A DNA stretch of 64,000 nt from Paracoccus alcaliphilus (lineage in GTDB: Bacteria; Pseudomonadota; Alphaproteobacteria; Rhodobacterales; Rhodobacteraceae), in the NCBI RefSeq assembly GCF_028553725.1, contig NZ_CP067124.1, positions 2,676,001 to 2,740,000 on the forward strand, given 5' to 3'. Below are positions 54,009-63,819 of the stretch, piece after piece. The notes under the pieces were generated by a model, which saw only the letters and a program-made list of their open reading frames with translations, did not search any database and had not been told where the DNA came from. Each line of letters opens with the position of its first letter. The stretch's first letter is position 1. The translations under genes were made by a program, and so were the position numbers.

Positions 54009-54557
54009 ATGTTTGACATCGGCTGGAGCGAGCTTCTGCTGATCGGCGTCGTTGCATTGATCGTGGTGGGCCCCAAGGACCTGCCGCATCTGTTCCGTGC
54101 ACTTGGCCGTTTCACCGCAAAGGCCCGCCATATGGCGCGGGAATTCTCCTCGGCGATGGAGGATGCGACGCGCGAATCCGGCATCGACGAGGCCACCAAT
54201 TCGCTGCGCGACCTGAAATCGCTGACCTCAAAGAAATCGCTGGGGCTGGATGCGCTGGACCGCGCCGCCGACCGGTTCGAGAAATGGGACCCCGCCCTGC
54301 CCGGCAAGGGCAGCAGCGCGAAACGCGACCCCGCGGCCCCTGCCCCCGGTGCGCCCATGCCCGGTTCGGGCAGCCCGATGCCCGGCCCCGCCGCATCCGC
54401 CTCCGCTTCTCCGGCGCCCGCTGCCCCGGCACCTGCCGCTCCGGCACCCACCGCTCCGACCGGGACCAAACCCGACAGCGCAGGGGCTGATAATGTGCGG
54501 GGTGCGCCCCGGCGACGGCTTCACGCGGTGCGGCGTTCGGACATGAAAGACAGCTGA
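54009..54557 (+). CDS. tatB: Twin-arginine translocase subunit TatB
   Basis: 182 residues; forms the Tat-signal receptor with TatC. N-terminal [20 protein letters not shown] with the TatB-type glutamate in the first helix, then the hinge [20 protein letters not shown] and the amphipathic helix to residue ~60. The C-terminal half is a low-complexity Ala/Pro/Gly tail ([17 protein letters not shown]), longer than in E. coli but common in high-GC alphaproteobacteria. tatC starts one base after the stop. Confidence 0.94.
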   Translation: MFDIGWSELLLIGVVALIVVGPKDLPHLFRALGRFTAKARHMAREFSSAMEDATRESGIDEATNSLRDLKSLTSKKSLGLDALDRAADRFEKWDPALPGKGSSAKRDPAAPAPGAPMPGSGSPMPGPAASASASPAPAAPAPAAPAPTAPTGTKPDSAGADNVRGAPRRRLHAVRRSDMKDS

Positions 54558-54558
54558 C

Positions 54559-55434
54559 TTGGCCAAGAACACCGTTCCCGAAGACCAGCTTGACGACAGT
54601 TCCGCCCCGCTGATCGAACATCTGGCCGAATTGCGCAGCCGCCTCATCTGGTCGGTGCTGGCCTTCATCGTGGCGATGGTGCTGTGCTATACCGTCTGGA
54701 AACCGATCTACAACTTCCTGACCGAACCGATCTGTCACGCGCTGGAAACACGCGGCCAGAACTGTCAGTTGCAGATCATCAAGTTGCAGGAAGGCTTTTT
54801 CACCGCCATCAACATCTCGTTCTTCGGCGGCTTCGTGCTGGCCTTTCCGGTGATCGGCTATCAATTGTGGCGTTTTGTGGCGCCGGGGCTGTATCGCTCG
54901 GAAAAGGCGGCCTTTCTGCCGTTCCTGCTGGCGTCGCCGGTGATGTTCCTGATCGGCTCGGCCTTCGCCTATTACGTCATCCTGCCGATGGCCTATGACT
55001 TCTTTCTCGGCTTCCAGCAGGCCCCGGTCGTGGCCACCGCGGACGAGGTCACGACGACCGGAAATGTCGCGGGCATCGCCTTTCAGGGCTCGATGCAGGA
55101 ATACCTGAATCTGACGATCAAGTTCCTGCTGGCCTTCGGTCTGTCCTTCCAGTTGCCGGTCGCACTGACGCTGCTGGGCAAGGCGGGGTTGGTGTCATCG
55201 GCCGGGCTGGCTTCGGTGCGGCGCTATGCCGTCGTCGGTATCCTGATTCTGGCCGCCGTCGCCACACCACCCGATGTCATCTCGCAGATCGTGCTGTTCG
55301 TGGTGATCTTTGCGCTTTACGAGGTCTCGATCCAGCTTGTCCGGCGGATCGAGAAGCGTCGCGAGGCTGAATTGCGCGCGCAGGGCCTGTGGGTCGAGGA
55401 TGAGGACGAGGAAACCAACGAGGCCGCGAAATGA
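54559..55434 (+). CDS. tatC: Twin-arginine translocase subunit TatC
   Basis: 291-residue core receptor of the Tat pathway with six membrane helices. The conserved N-terminal signal-recognition region is [20 protein letters not shown] (residues ~8-27), and the characteristic [20 protein letters not shown] lies near residues 80-100. It starts at TTG 54559, one base after tatB, because the conserved N-terminus begins directly there and no ATG is available. The stop overlaps the next gene by four bases (ATGA). Charged C-terminal tail. Confidence 0.95.
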   Translation: MAKNTVPEDQLDDSSAPLIEHLAELRSRLIWSVLAFIVAMVLCYTVWKPIYNFLTEPICHALETRGQNCQLQIIKLQEGFFTAINISFFGGFVLAFPVIGYQLWRFVAPGLYRSEKAAFLPFLLASPVMFLIGSAFAYYVILPMAYDFFLGFQQAPVVATADEVTTTGNVAGIAFQGSMQEYLNLTIKFLLAFGLSFQLPVALTLLGKAGLVSSAGLASVRRYAVVGILILAAVATPPDVISQIVLFVVIFALYEVSIQLVRRIEKRREAELRAQGLWVEDEDEETNEAAK

Positions 55435-56306
55435 CCTTCGACAGCACCCCCGCCCGCGACCCGCTGGCCGATAACGCCCTGGACCGCATCGCCGACGCGC
55501 TGGAGCGGCTGGCACCGCCGCCTGCCCCGGCCCCCAGCTTTACCGAGGCTTCGGCCTATATCTGGCAGCCCGATCCCGACCGGCTGGAGCCGGTGGAAAC
55601 CGTGGCCCGCGTCGATCTGGTGCAATTGATCGGGATCGAGCGCGCCAAGGAAATCCTGCTGGCCAATACCCTGCAATTCGCGCGCGGTTACGGCGCCAAT
55701 AACGCGCTGTTGTGGGGCGCGCGGGGGATGGGGAAATCCTCGCTGGTCAAGGCCGTTCATGCCGAGGCCGTGGCGCAGGACCTGCCGCTGGTGCTGGTCG
55801 AGATCGCCCGCGACGATCTGGATTCCGTGGATCGCCTGCTGAGCATCCTTGGCCGGGCCAAGGATCATCGTTTCCTGTTGTTCTCGGACGATCTGTCCTT
55901 CAGCCATGACGATACGCAATACAAGTCGCTGAAGGCGGTGCTGGATGGCGGGATCAGCGGGCGACCCTCGAACGTGATCCTTTACGCCACCTCGAACCGG
56001 CGTCACCTGATGCCGCGCGACATGATCGACAATGAACGCTCATCGGCGATCCATCCGGGCGAGTCTGTCGAGGAAAAGGTTTCGCTGTCGGACCGTTTCG
56101 GGCTGTGGCTGGGCTTCCATCCCTGTTCGCAGGACGAATATCTGGCGATGATCCAGGGCTATTGCGCCGCGTATGACCTGACCGTCGATCCCGAGGAACT
56201 GCGCGCCGAGGCGATCGAGTGGCAGGCCACGCGCGGCGGGCGTTCGGGCCGGGTGGCGTGGCAGTTCTTTACCGATCTGGCCGGGCGCAACGGAATCGCG
56301 CTGTAG
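55431..56306 (+). CDS. DUF815 P-loop ATPase
   Basis: 291-residue AAA+-like ATP-binding protein of the DUF815 family. The P-loop is [17 protein letters not shown] (residues ~92-108), with the Walker-B-like [14 protein letters not shown] (~144-157). [16 protein letters not shown] and [20 protein letters not shown] are the family's most conserved segments. The role is unknown. It overlaps tatC by four bases, a neighbourhood seen commonly in this group of bacteria as I recall, but nothing in the protein suggests a direct role in Tat export. It is convergent with putA. Confidence 0.9.
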   Translation: MTFDSTPARDPLADNALDRIADALERLAPPPAPAPSFTEASAYIWQPDPDRLEPVETVARVDLVQLIGIERAKEILLANTLQFARGYGANNALLWGARGMGKSSLVKAVHAEAVAQDLPLVLVEIARDDLDSVDRLLSILGRAKDHRFLLFSDDLSFSHDDTQYKSLKAVLDGGISGRPSNVILYATSNRRHLMPRDMIDNERSSAIHPGESVEEKVSLSDRFGLWLGFHPCSQDEYLAMIQGYCAAYDLTVDPEELRAEAIEWQATRGGRSGRVAWQFFTDLAGRNGIAL

Positions 56307-56320
56307 GCCGTGATGGCGGG

Positions 56321-59300
56321 TCACCCCGCCATCAGCGCCGCATTGCCGCCCGCCGCCGTGGTATCCACGCAAAGGTGACGTTCATGCAGCACATGTGCCG
56401 CGTCGGGCATACCGCCGATCAGCGGCAACAGCGGCCCGTCCCGCCCTGCCAAAGCCTGCGCATAGGCCCGGCCCGTCTGCGCATCGCCCCACCAGATCGC
56501 GGCGGCCAGACCCTGCGCCCGTGACAGCGCCTCGGGCGCGATCAGACCGCCCGCCGCCACCGCCACACCGCCAAGGGCCGTGACCGCCTGCGCCTGACGC
56601 GCGGCGGCGGCGCGCCCCGGACCCAGGCACAGAACCGGGCCGCGCGGTGACAGGCCCAGCCGGTTCAGCTCTCCCGTCGGGCCGGGCATCAGGCGATGCG
56701 ACAGCTCGGCCTGCGGCACCGGCGGCAGCGGGGGCAGATCGGCGGGGCCATCCCATTCACCCGCCTGTGGCGCGGGGCTGGCGAAGAAACGCGGCAGATA
56801 AAGCGGCCCGCCCGCCTTGGGTCCGGTACCCGACAAACCCTCGCCCCCGAAGGGCTGGCTGCCCACCACCGCGCCAATCTGGTTGCGGTTCACATAGAGA
56901 TTGCCCGCATGAACCTGCTGCGTGATGTGCTGGACGCGCGAATCGATCCGGCTGTGCAGCCCGAAGGTCAGCCCGAAGCCGCGCGCATTGATGTCCGCAA
57001 TCACCCGGTCCAGCCCGTCGGCGCGATAGGTCGCGACATGCAGCACCGGGCCGAAAATCTCGCGCTGCATCTCTGCGATGCCGTTGATGCCGATCAGCGT
57101 GGGGGCGATGAAATGTCCCGTTTCCGGCGTGGCCAGCTGGTGCAGCACCTGCCCCTGAACCTGCGCCAGATAATCCGCGATACCCTGCCGCGCCTCGGCG
57201 TCGATCAGCGGGCCGACATCGGTGGACAGCAAGGCGGGATCGCCCACCGAAAGCTGATCCATCGCGCCCTTGATCATCGCGATCAGATGCGGCGCGATAT
57301 CCTGCTGGACATAAAGGCAGCGCAGCGCCGAACATCTTTGCCCGGCCGAGCGGAACGCCCCGGCGACGATATCGCGCACCGCCTGTTCGGGCAACGCGGT
57401 CGAATCGACGATCATCGCATTCAGCCCGCCGGTCTCGGCAATCAGCGGCGTGCCGGGGGCCAGATGATCGGCCATGCTGCGCGCAATCAGCCGCGCGGTC
57501 TCGGTCGAGCCGGTAAAGACCACGCCGCGCACGCGCGGATCACGGGTCAGCGCCGCCCCCACCGTGGCCCCGTCACCTGGCAGCAATTGCAGTGCGGACG
57601 CCGGCACCCCCGCCTGATGCAGCAGCCGCACGGCGATGGCGGCGACCAGCGGCGTCTGCTCGGCCGGTTTGGCCAGCACCGCATTGCCCGCCATCAGCGC
57701 GGCGGCGATCTGGCCGGTAAAGATCGCCAGCGGAAAATTCCACGGGCTGATCGCAACGATGGGTCCGCGCGGGGCCGCCGGGACGGACGCGCCCTCGGCG
57801 GCATAATAGCGCAGGAAATCCACCGCCTCGCGCAGCTCGCCCACGATATCGGGCAGGATCTTCCCCGCCTCGTGCCGCATGGCCGCAAAAAGCGGGCCGA
57901 AGTTTTCCTCATAGAGATCGGCAGCACGGCGCAGCACGCGGGCGCGATCCGGTGCCGGGGCCTGCCATATGCGGGCGTCCGCAATGGCGCGGGCGACGGT
58001 CGCATCATCGGCCTCGGTCACCTGCGCCACGACCGCGCCGCTGGCCGGGTTCACGACCGGGCGGGTCGTTCCGGTGGCCGCTGTCATGGACAGCGGCGCG
58101 GCGTCGGGCAGCGGGTCGGTCATGGCCGCTTCGATCCGGGCCAGCGTCTGGGCGTCGGACAGATCGAAACCGCGCGAATTGACCCGCCCCTTGCCAAAGA
58201 TCGCGGCTGGTGCGGCCAGTCCGGCGGGGGCTGCGGCGGTCGCCACGGTGGCGAAGGGATCGGCGGCGATGGTTTCGGGCGCGACGGCCTCATCCACGAT
58301 CTGATGCACGAATGACGAATTCGCGCCGTTTTCCAGCAGCCTGCGCACCAGATAGGCCAGCAGGTCGCGATGCGCCCCCACCGGCGCATAAATGCGGCAG
58401 CGCCCCCCGGTTTCGCGCAGAACGATGTCGTGCAGTCGCTCTCCCATCCCGTGCAGGCGCTGGAATTCGAAGGGAACCCCCTCGGCCAGTTCCAGAATCG
58501 CGGCGACGGAATGGGCGTTATGGGTGGCGAATTGCGGATAGATGCGGTCGGCATAGCCGATCAGCTTGCGCGCATGGGCGACATAGCTGACATCGGTCGC
58601 GACCTTCGAGGTAAACAGCGGGAAATCCGCGAATCCCTCGACCTGCGCGCGCTTCATCTCGGTGTCCCAATAGGCACCCTTGACCAGCCGCACCATGATG
58701 CGCCGGTTAAGGCGGCTGGCCAGCGCATGCAGCCAGTCGATCATCGCCCCCGCGCGCTTGCCATAGGCCTGCACCACAACCCCGAAACCGTCCCATCCGG
58801 CCAGTTCGGGATCGGACAGCACAGCCTCGATCACCGCCATCGACAGCACCAGCCGGTCCTGTTCCTCGGCGTCGATATTCAGCCCCATCCCCGCCGCCCG
58901 GGCCTGACGCGCCAGCCGTGTGACCACCGGTACCAGTTCACGCAGCACCCGATCCTGCTGCGCGACCTCATAGCGCGGATGCAGCGCCGACAGCTTGATC
59001 GAGATGCCGGGATTGGTCTCGACCGACCCGTTCGTGCAGGCACGCGCGATGGCGGCGATGGCGCGGGCGTAATCCTCGGCATAGCGGGTGGCATCGGCGG
59101 CGGTCATCGCGGCCTCGCCCAGCATGTCATAGCTGTAGGTAAAGCCCTGCGCCTCGCGCACCCGGGCGCGGTCAAGTGCCGCGTCGATGGTCTGGCCCAG
59201 CACGAACTGACGGCCCATTTCGCGCATGGCGCGGGTGACGGCGGTGCGGATCACCGGCTCTCCCAAACGGCGGATGGCGCCGCGCAGGGTTCCGGCCAGC

Positions 59301-59710
59301 CCCGGACGCGCGTCCTCCAGCACCTTGCCGGTCAGCATCAGCGCCCAGGTCGAGGCGTTGACCATGGGCGAGGACGCCTCGCCCAGATGGCGACCCCAGT
59401 CCGAGGGCGCGATCTTGTCCTCGATCAGTTCGTCGATGGTGGCGCGGTCGGGGACGCGCAGCATCGCCTCGGCCAGACACATCAGCGCCACGCCCTCGCG
59501 GGTGGACAGCCCGTATTCGGCCAGAAAATTCTCCATCAGCGACGGGCGGGCCTCTTTGCGGATGCGGCGCACCAGATCGGCGGCGCGGTCCGAGATCCTG
59601 GCCCGCGCATCGGGCGACAAGGCCGCCTGCGCGACAAGCTGGTCGATCAGCGCCGCTTCGGGCGCGAATTTGGCGTCGGATCCAAGGTCGGAAAAGGGCA
59701 TCGGGTTCAT
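56321..59710 (-). CDS. putA: Bifunctional proline dehydrogenase / P5C dehydrogenase PutA
   Basis: About 1129 residues. Proline is oxidised to P5C and then glutamate in one protein with substrate channelling. The FAD-binding PRODH barrel (residues ~150-480) has GLNIDAEEQDRLVLSM, RIMVRLVKGAYWDTEMKRAQ and QFATHNAHSVAAI. The aldehyde dehydrogenase domain (~580-1020) has AISPWNFPLAIFTGQIAAAL, VFTGSTETARLIA, ETGGLNAMIVD and the catalytic Cys in RSAGQRCSALR, plus a C-terminal extra domain. It lacks the N-terminal ribbon-helix-helix DNA-binding domain, so it is a non-regulatory PutA. The Lrp-type gene, divergent 114 bases away, takes over control. Confidence 0.95.
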   Translation of the reverse strand: MNPMPFSDLGSDAKFAPEAALIDQLVAQAALSPDARARISDRAADLVRRIRKEARPSLMENFLAEYGLSTREGVALMCLAEAMLRVPDRATIDELIEDKIAPSDWGRHLGEASSPMVNASTWALMLTGKVLEDARPGLAGTLRGAIRRLGEPVIRTAVTRAMREMGRQFVLGQTIDAALDRARVREAQGFTYSYDMLGEAAMTAADATRYAEDYARAIAAIARACTNGSVETNPGISIKLSALHPRYEVAQQDRVLRELVPVVTRLARQARAAGMGLNIDAEEQDRLVLSMAVIEAVLSDPELAGWDGFGVVVQAYGKRAGAMIDWLHALASRLNRRIMVRLVKGAYWDTEMKRAQVEGFADFPLFTSKVATDVSYVAHARKLIGYADRIYPQFATHNAHSVAAILELAEGVPFEFQRLHGMGERLHDIVLRETGGRCRIYAPVGAHRDLLAYLVRRLLENGANSSFVHQIVDEAVAPETIAADPFATVATAAAPAGLAAPAAIFGKGRVNSRGFDLSDAQTLARIEAAMTDPLPDAAPLSMTAATGTTRPVVNPASGAVVAQVTEADDATVARAIADARIWQAPAPDRARVLRRAADLYEENFGPLFAAMRHEAGKILPDIVGELREAVDFLRYYAAEGASVPAAPRGPIVAISPWNFPLAIFTGQIAAALMAGNAVLAKPAEQTPLVAAIAVRLLHQAGVPASALQLLPGDGATVGAALTRDPRVRGVVFTGSTETARLIARSMADHLAPGTPLIAETGGLNAMIVDSTALPEQAVRDIVAGAFRSAGQRCSALRCLYVQQDIAPHLIAMIKGAMDQLSVGDPALLSTDVGPLIDAEARQGIADYLAQVQGQVLHQLATPETGHFIAPTLIGINGIAEMQREIFGPVLHVATYRADGLDRVIADINARGFGLTFGLHSRIDSRVQHITQQVHAGNLYVNRNQIGAVVGSQPFGGEGLSGTGPKAGGPLYLPRFFASPAPQAGEWDGPADLPPLPPVPQAELSHRLMPGPTGELNRLGLSPRGPVLCLGPGRAAAARQAQAVTALGGVAVAAGGLIAPEALSRAQGLAAAIWWGDAQTGRAYAQALAGRDGPLLPLIGGMPDAAHVLHERHLCVDTTAAGGNAALMAG

Positions 59711-59752
59711 CGGCGGCGCTTTCTGGTTGCACGGCCCCAGAATATCAAAGAG

Positions 59753-59767
59753 CACATGGACGATGTG
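59753..59767. promoter_or_regulatory. Palindrome in the putA-putR intergenic region
   Basis: CACAT-N5-ATGTG, 43 bases upstream of the putA ATG and 58 bases before the Lrp-type regulator ATG. Symmetry and position suit an operator for the regulator; AT-rich sequence follows (TATAAAATG). Small palindromes occur by chance. Confidence 0.4.
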
Positions 59768-59824
59768 ACTATAAAATGCCATCATCCCAGACGAACCGAA
59801 CATTATCACGCTGAATTTCAGATC

Positions 59825-60301
59825 ATGACGACGCCTGACACCCCGCATCTGGACGCAACGGATCTGAAGATCCTGAACGAGCTGGTGACCAATGCCCGCA
59901 TTCCGATCACCGAACTGGCGCGCAAAGTCGGACTGTCCAAGACGCCGGTCGCCGCCCGTATGCGCCAGCTTGAGGAGATCGGCCTGATCACCGGCTATCG
60001 CGCGATCCTGTCACCGCTGCGGCTGGGCCTGACCCATGTCACCTATGTCGAGATGCGGCTGTCCGACACCCGCCACCGCGCGCTGGAACAGTTCAATCAG
60101 GCAGTGCGCAACATCCCGGAAATCGAGGAATGCTACATGATCGCCGGCGGGTTCGATTATCTGCTGAAGGTGCGGTCACGCGACATGGCCGATTATCGCC
60201 GCATCATGGCCGAGAAACTGTCAGCCCTGCCCCATGTCCATTCCACCTCCAGCTATGTCGCGATGGAGGCGGTGGTGGAACAGACATGGACCAGTCTGTG
60301 A
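59825..60301 (+). CDS. putR: Lrp/AsnC-family regulator, probable PutR
   Basis: 158 residues. An N-terminal winged helix-turn-helix (LDATDLKILNELVTNARIPI, TELARKVGLSKTPVAARMRQ) is followed by the ligand-binding RAM domain (LGLTHVTYVEMRL, IEECYMIAGGFDYLLKVRSR). It is divergent from putA, matching PutR of Rhodobacter capsulatus and Agrobacterium, which activates putA in response to proline. The start ATG at 59825 is the one preceding the conserved N-terminus. Confidence 0.92.
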   Translation: MTTPDTPHLDATDLKILNELVTNARIPITELARKVGLSKTPVAARMRQLEEIGLITGYRAILSPLRLGLTHVTYVEMRLSDTRHRALEQFNQAVRNIPEIEECYMIAGGFDYLLKVRSRDMADYRRIMAEKLSALPHVHSTSSYVAMEAVVEQTWTSL

Positions 60302-60351
60302 CCAGCCTGTAACGCTGGCCCGGCAGGCGTGGCCGGACCAGCGCAGCCGCA

Positions 60352-61299
60352 TCAGAACGGGCTGTCGGGATAGTAGAAGGTTTCCGCATTCTCGGGCGTG
60401 ACCAGTACCGAGCCGATGATGAATTCGCCCGAAACCGGCGCGCCGGAGACCAGCCCCGCCGCCGTCACCTCGATCGCGGTGGCGATCATGGCGGGCGGAT
60501 AGGTCACGTTGGCGGGCACCATTGCGTCGCCCTCCATCGTGCGCTGGATCATCTCTTTCATGCCGGCACCGCCCAGCACGAACTGGACATCCTCGCGCCC
60601 GGCGGCCTCGATGGCGGCCAGCACGCCGACCGCCATATCATCGTCCGAGGCCCAGACCGCGTCGATTTCAGGGAATTTCGACAGGAAATCCTGCATGACG
60701 GTAAAGGCCTGATCGCGGTTCCAGTTGCCGTGTTCCATGCCCAGGATCTCGATCCCCGAACCTTCGACAGCGGCCTGAAAGCCCTCGACCCGTTCATTGT
60801 CGATGGTGGTCGGGATGCCGCGCAGCACCACGACCTTGCCGCCATCGGGCAGCGCCTCGGCCATGTATTCGCCCGCGACACGCCCGAAACCGGGATTATC
60901 GCCCGCCACATACAGATCCTGAATCCCCTCGACCGACAGGCCGCGATCAACGACCGTGACCCATGCACCGGATGCCTTGACGTTCTGGACCGGGCCGGTC
61001 AGCGGCTCGGATTCGAAGGGCAGCACCACCAGCGCGTCGATATTGCGGGTGGCGACCATGTCCTCGATGTCATTGACCTGCTTGGCCGGATCGGACGCGG
61101 TGGCCAGCACGAAATCAAGCTGCGGATAGGTTTCCTCCAGCCGCTCGACCGCCGCCTGCGCGAAATAGTTCATGCCGCCCGCCCAGCCATGCGTCGCCGC
61201 CGGGATCGACACGCCGATCACCTTGGTGTCGCCGTCCTGCGCCATGGCGGGCATGGCAAGCGCCGCGGCCAGTGCAAGGCCCGATACGAAATGTTTCAT
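60352..61299 (-). CDS. Sugar ABC transporter substrate-binding protein
   Basis: 315-residue periplasmic binding protein of the RbsB/type-I family. Cleaved signal peptide (LALAAALAMPAMAQ), then GVSIPAATHGWAGGMNYFAQ (residues ~33-52), DIEDMVATRNIDALVVLPFE and AVWASDDDMAVGVLAAIEAA as in ribose/galactose/xylitol binding proteins. A good ribosome site (GGGAGGAAGAG) precedes the ATG at 61299. It is the last gene of an ABC operon with permease and ATPase upstream. The ligand is probably a sugar or polyol but cannot be named. Confidence 0.92.
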   Translation of the reverse strand: MKHFVSGLALAAALAMPAMAQDGDTKVIGVSIPAATHGWAGGMNYFAQAAVERLEETYPQLDFVLATASDPAKQVNDIEDMVATRNIDALVVLPFESEPLTGPVQNVKASGAWVTVVDRGLSVEGIQDLYVAGDNPGFGRVAGEYMAEALPDGGKVVVLRGIPTTIDNERVEGFQAAVEGSGIEILGMEHGNWNRDQAFTVMQDFLSKFPEIDAVWASDDDMAVGVLAAIEAAGREDVQFVLGGAGMKEMIQRTMEGDAMVPANVTYPPAMIATAIEVTAAGLVSGAPVSGEFIIGSVLVTPENAETFYYPDSPF

Positions 61300-61324
61300 C
61301 TCTTCCTCCCATGAAATGCCGGAT

Positions 61325-62308
61325 TCACGATCCGGCTTTGCCTTCGCGCTGCAAGACGACAGCGAGAATGATGATGGCCCCCTGAATGGCACCGTTCAGA
61401 TAGGGCGATACGAAGTCGGTCAGGTTCAGCAGGTTGCCGATCAGCGACAGGATCAGCACGCCGATCACCGTGCCCCACACGCGGCCGAAACCGCCCTTCA
61501 GCACCGTGCCGCCGATGATGACGGCGGCGATCGCCTCCAGTTCCCACAACATGCCGGTCGCGGATGAGGCCGAGCCGAGGCGCGGCACGTACATGATCGT
61601 CGCCACCCCCACCAGCAGCCCCAGCGCGGCATAGGTGATCAGCCGCACCCGCGCCACGCGGACCGAGGAATATTTCGCCACCTGCTCGTTCGAGCCGATG
61701 GCCGCGCAATGCCGCCCGAAGGCGGTGCCACGCATGATGATTTCCCCGATGATGACGACCACGGCAAAGACGATGATCGGCCAACTGATCCCGAACAGCC
61801 CGCCGTAATAGACCGGCTGATAGAAACTGCGCAGGCTGAAATCCAGCGACAGCGTGCCGCCATCGGCCAGCCATGTGACAAGGCTGCGATAGATGCCCAT
61901 CGACCCCAGCGTGACGATGAAGGGTTCGATCCCCAGCCTTGTGATCAGCAACCCGTTCAGCAGCCCCGCCACCAGCCCGGCGAACAGCGCCACCGCCATG
62001 CCCAGCAGCACGATGCCGATGCCCACGCCCATGCCGGGCAGCGCCGTGTTCATCACCAGAATCATCAGCCCGGCGATGAAGGCCGCCATCGAGCCGACCG
62101 ACAGATCCAGCCCTCCGGCAGTGATCACGAAGGTCATGCCCACCGCGATGATGCCGATGAAGGCCGAGCGGGCCAGCACGTTCGAAAGGTTGCTCCAGCC
62201 CAGAAAGTTGGGGTTGAGCAGCGCCCCGATGATGAACAGAACGATCAGCGCCAGTATCGGCCCGATCACGGTCATTCGAAGGCGGAAGGGGGCCTTGGCG
62301 GCGGTCAT
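61325..62308 (-). CDS. Ribose-type ABC transporter permease
   Basis: 327 residues with eight to ten membrane helices, RbsC family. The usual signatures are VLARSAFIGIIAVGMTFVIT, GGLDLSVGSMAAFIAGL (residues ~65-81), LLNGLLITRLGIEPFIVTLG and, near the end, AVIIGGTVLKGGFGRVWGT (~245-263). The start overlaps the ATPase stop by four bases; the binding-protein gene follows after 25 bases. The transporter would be completed by a homodimer of this subunit. Confidence 0.93.
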   Translation of the reverse strand: MTAAKAPFRLRMTVIGPILALIVLFIIGALLNPNFLGWSNLSNVLARSAFIGIIAVGMTFVITAGGLDLSVGSMAAFIAGLMILVMNTALPGMGVGIGIVLLGMAVALFAGLVAGLLNGLLITRLGIEPFIVTLGSMGIYRSLVTWLADGGTLSLDFSLRSFYQPVYYGGLFGISWPIIVFAVVVIIGEIIMRGTAFGRHCAAIGSNEQVAKYSSVRVARVRLITYAALGLLVGVATIMYVPRLGSASSATGMLWELEAIAAVIIGGTVLKGGFGRVWGTVIGVLILSLIGNLLNLTDFVSPYLNGAIQGAIIILAVVLQREGKAGS

Positions 62309-63819
62309 TGGGCGGTCTCCTGTTCGGGGCTGAGGGGGGCGACGCCCATGGCCAGCCGGACGATGGCGTCCTCGGTGGCGTCTGCGCCCAGCTCTCCGGT
62401 GATGCGGCCGTGGCGCATGACCAGAATCCGGTCGGCCAGCCCGATCACCTCCTGCATTTCGGATGAGATGACGACGATGGCGCGGCCCTCGGCGGCAAGG
62501 CGGCGGATGAAGTCATACATCTGCTGCTTGGTGCCGATATCGATGCCGCGCGTCGGTTCGTCGATGATGATGATTTGAGGATCGGCCAGCAATGTCTTGG
62601 CGAACAACAGTTTCTGCTGGTTGCCGCCCGACAGGTTGCCGACCAGCGCGCCGCGATGGCCGCGAATGCCGAAATCGGCGATGGCCTGATCCAGCGCGGC
62701 TTCCTCGGCTCGGCGGTCGATCAGCCCGCGGTCGAATTTCGCCAGCGCCTGAAGGGTCAGGTTCTCTCGCATGCCCTTGGTCAGCAGCAGGCCGCGGGTC
62801 TTGCGATCCTCGGTCAGGTAACACATGCCGCGCGCCTGCGCCTGCCAAGGATGGTCGATGCGGACCGGCTGGCCGAATATCCTCACCTCTCCGGTCGCAG
62901 GGCGCAGCCCGCAAAGCCCCTCGAACGTCTCGGTCCGGCCCGAGCCGATCAGCCCGGCCACGCCCAGAACCTCGCCCCGGCGCAGGGTAAAGCTGACATC
63001 CCGCGAATGGCCCGGCACCGACAGCCCGCTGACCTCCAGCGCCATATCGCCCGGCTGGCCCGTCTTGTCGGGGAACAGATCGGACATTTCGCGCCCGACC
63101 ATCGCCGTCGCCATGCCGTGCTGATTCATCCGGTCGGCGGCACCGGTCCAGACCACGCGCCCGTCGCGCATGATGGTCAGATCGTCGGCGATCTCTTCGA
63201 CCTCCTCCAGCTTGTGAGAGGTGAACAGCACCGCCGTTCCCGCCTCGCGCAGCGCCCGGACCTGCCGCAGCAGGATCGCGGTTTCGCTGCGGGTCAGCAC
63301 GGCGGTCGGTTCGTCCATGATCAGCACGCGGGTGTCGCGCAGCAGCGCCTTGGCGATCTCGACCATCTGCTTGTCGGAATTGGACAGGCTGGACACCACC
63401 CGATCGGGGGATACGCGACATTCCAGCCGCGCCAGCAATTCGCGGGTTCTGGCCCGCATCGCCGGTTTGTCCAGCAGCAGGCCGCGCTTCATTTCGCGGC
63501 CCAGAAAGATGTTCTGCTCGACCGTCAGCTGTTCGGCCAGATTGAACTCCTGATGAATCATCGAGATGCCGCGCGCCTCGGCCTCGCCCATCGAGGCAAA
63601 GCCGACCTGCGCCCCGTCCAGCAGCACATCGCCCGATGTGGGCGGCTGATAGCCGGCAAGGATCTTCATCATGGTGGATTTTCCGGCGCCATTCTCGCCG
63701 ATCAGCGCATGGACCCGACCGGGGCGCAGGGCGATATCGACGCCATGCAACACCTCGATCGGGCCGAAACTGCGGCTGACGTCGCGAAGGGCCAGAACCT
63801 CGGTCACAAGGTCACCCAT
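62305..63819 (-). CDS. Sugar ABC transporter ATPase with two nucleotide-binding domains
   Basis: 504 residues, RbsA/MglA type. The first ATPase domain has Walker A GENGAGKST (residues ~38-46), signature-like LSNSDKQMVEIAKAL and Walker B LIMDEPTAVLT. The second has a degenerate Walker A (GLIGSGRTE), the signature LSGGNQQKLLFAKTL and Walker B IIIDEPTRGID. This is the normal asymmetry of the family. The start overlaps the C-terminus of an upstream dehydrogenase gene by 16 bases. It belongs to the same operon as the permease and binding protein. Confidence 0.94.
   Translation of the reverse strand: MGDLVTEVLALRDVSRSFGPIEVLHGVDIALRPGRVHALIGENGAGKSTMMKILAGYQPPTSGDVLLDGAQVGFASMGEAEARGISMIHQEFNLAEQLTVEQNIFLGREMKRGLLLDKPAMRARTRELLARLECRVSPDRVVSSLSNSDKQMVEIAKALLRDTRVLIMDEPTAVLTRSETAILLRQVRALREAGTAVLFTSHKLEEVEEIADDLTIMRDGRVVWTGAADRMNQHGMATAMVGREMSDLFPDKTGQPGDMALEVSGLSVPGHSRDVSFTLRRGEVLGVAGLIGSGRTETFEGLCGLRPATGEVRIFGQPVRIDHPWQAQARGMCYLTEDRKTRGLLLTKGMRENLTLQALAKFDRGLIDRRAEEAALDQAIADFGIRGHRGALVGNLSGGNQQKLLFAKTLLADPQIIIIDEPTRGIDIGTKQQMYDFIRRLAAEGRAIVVISSEMQEVIGLADRILVMRHGRITGELGADATEDAIVRLAMGVAPLSPEQETAQ

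Noticed and set aside
58370..59824. Long plus-strand frame running through putA into the Lrp-type gene
   Set aside because: The part over putA is antisense noise. The regulator starts at its own ATG at 59825 with the conserved N-terminus.
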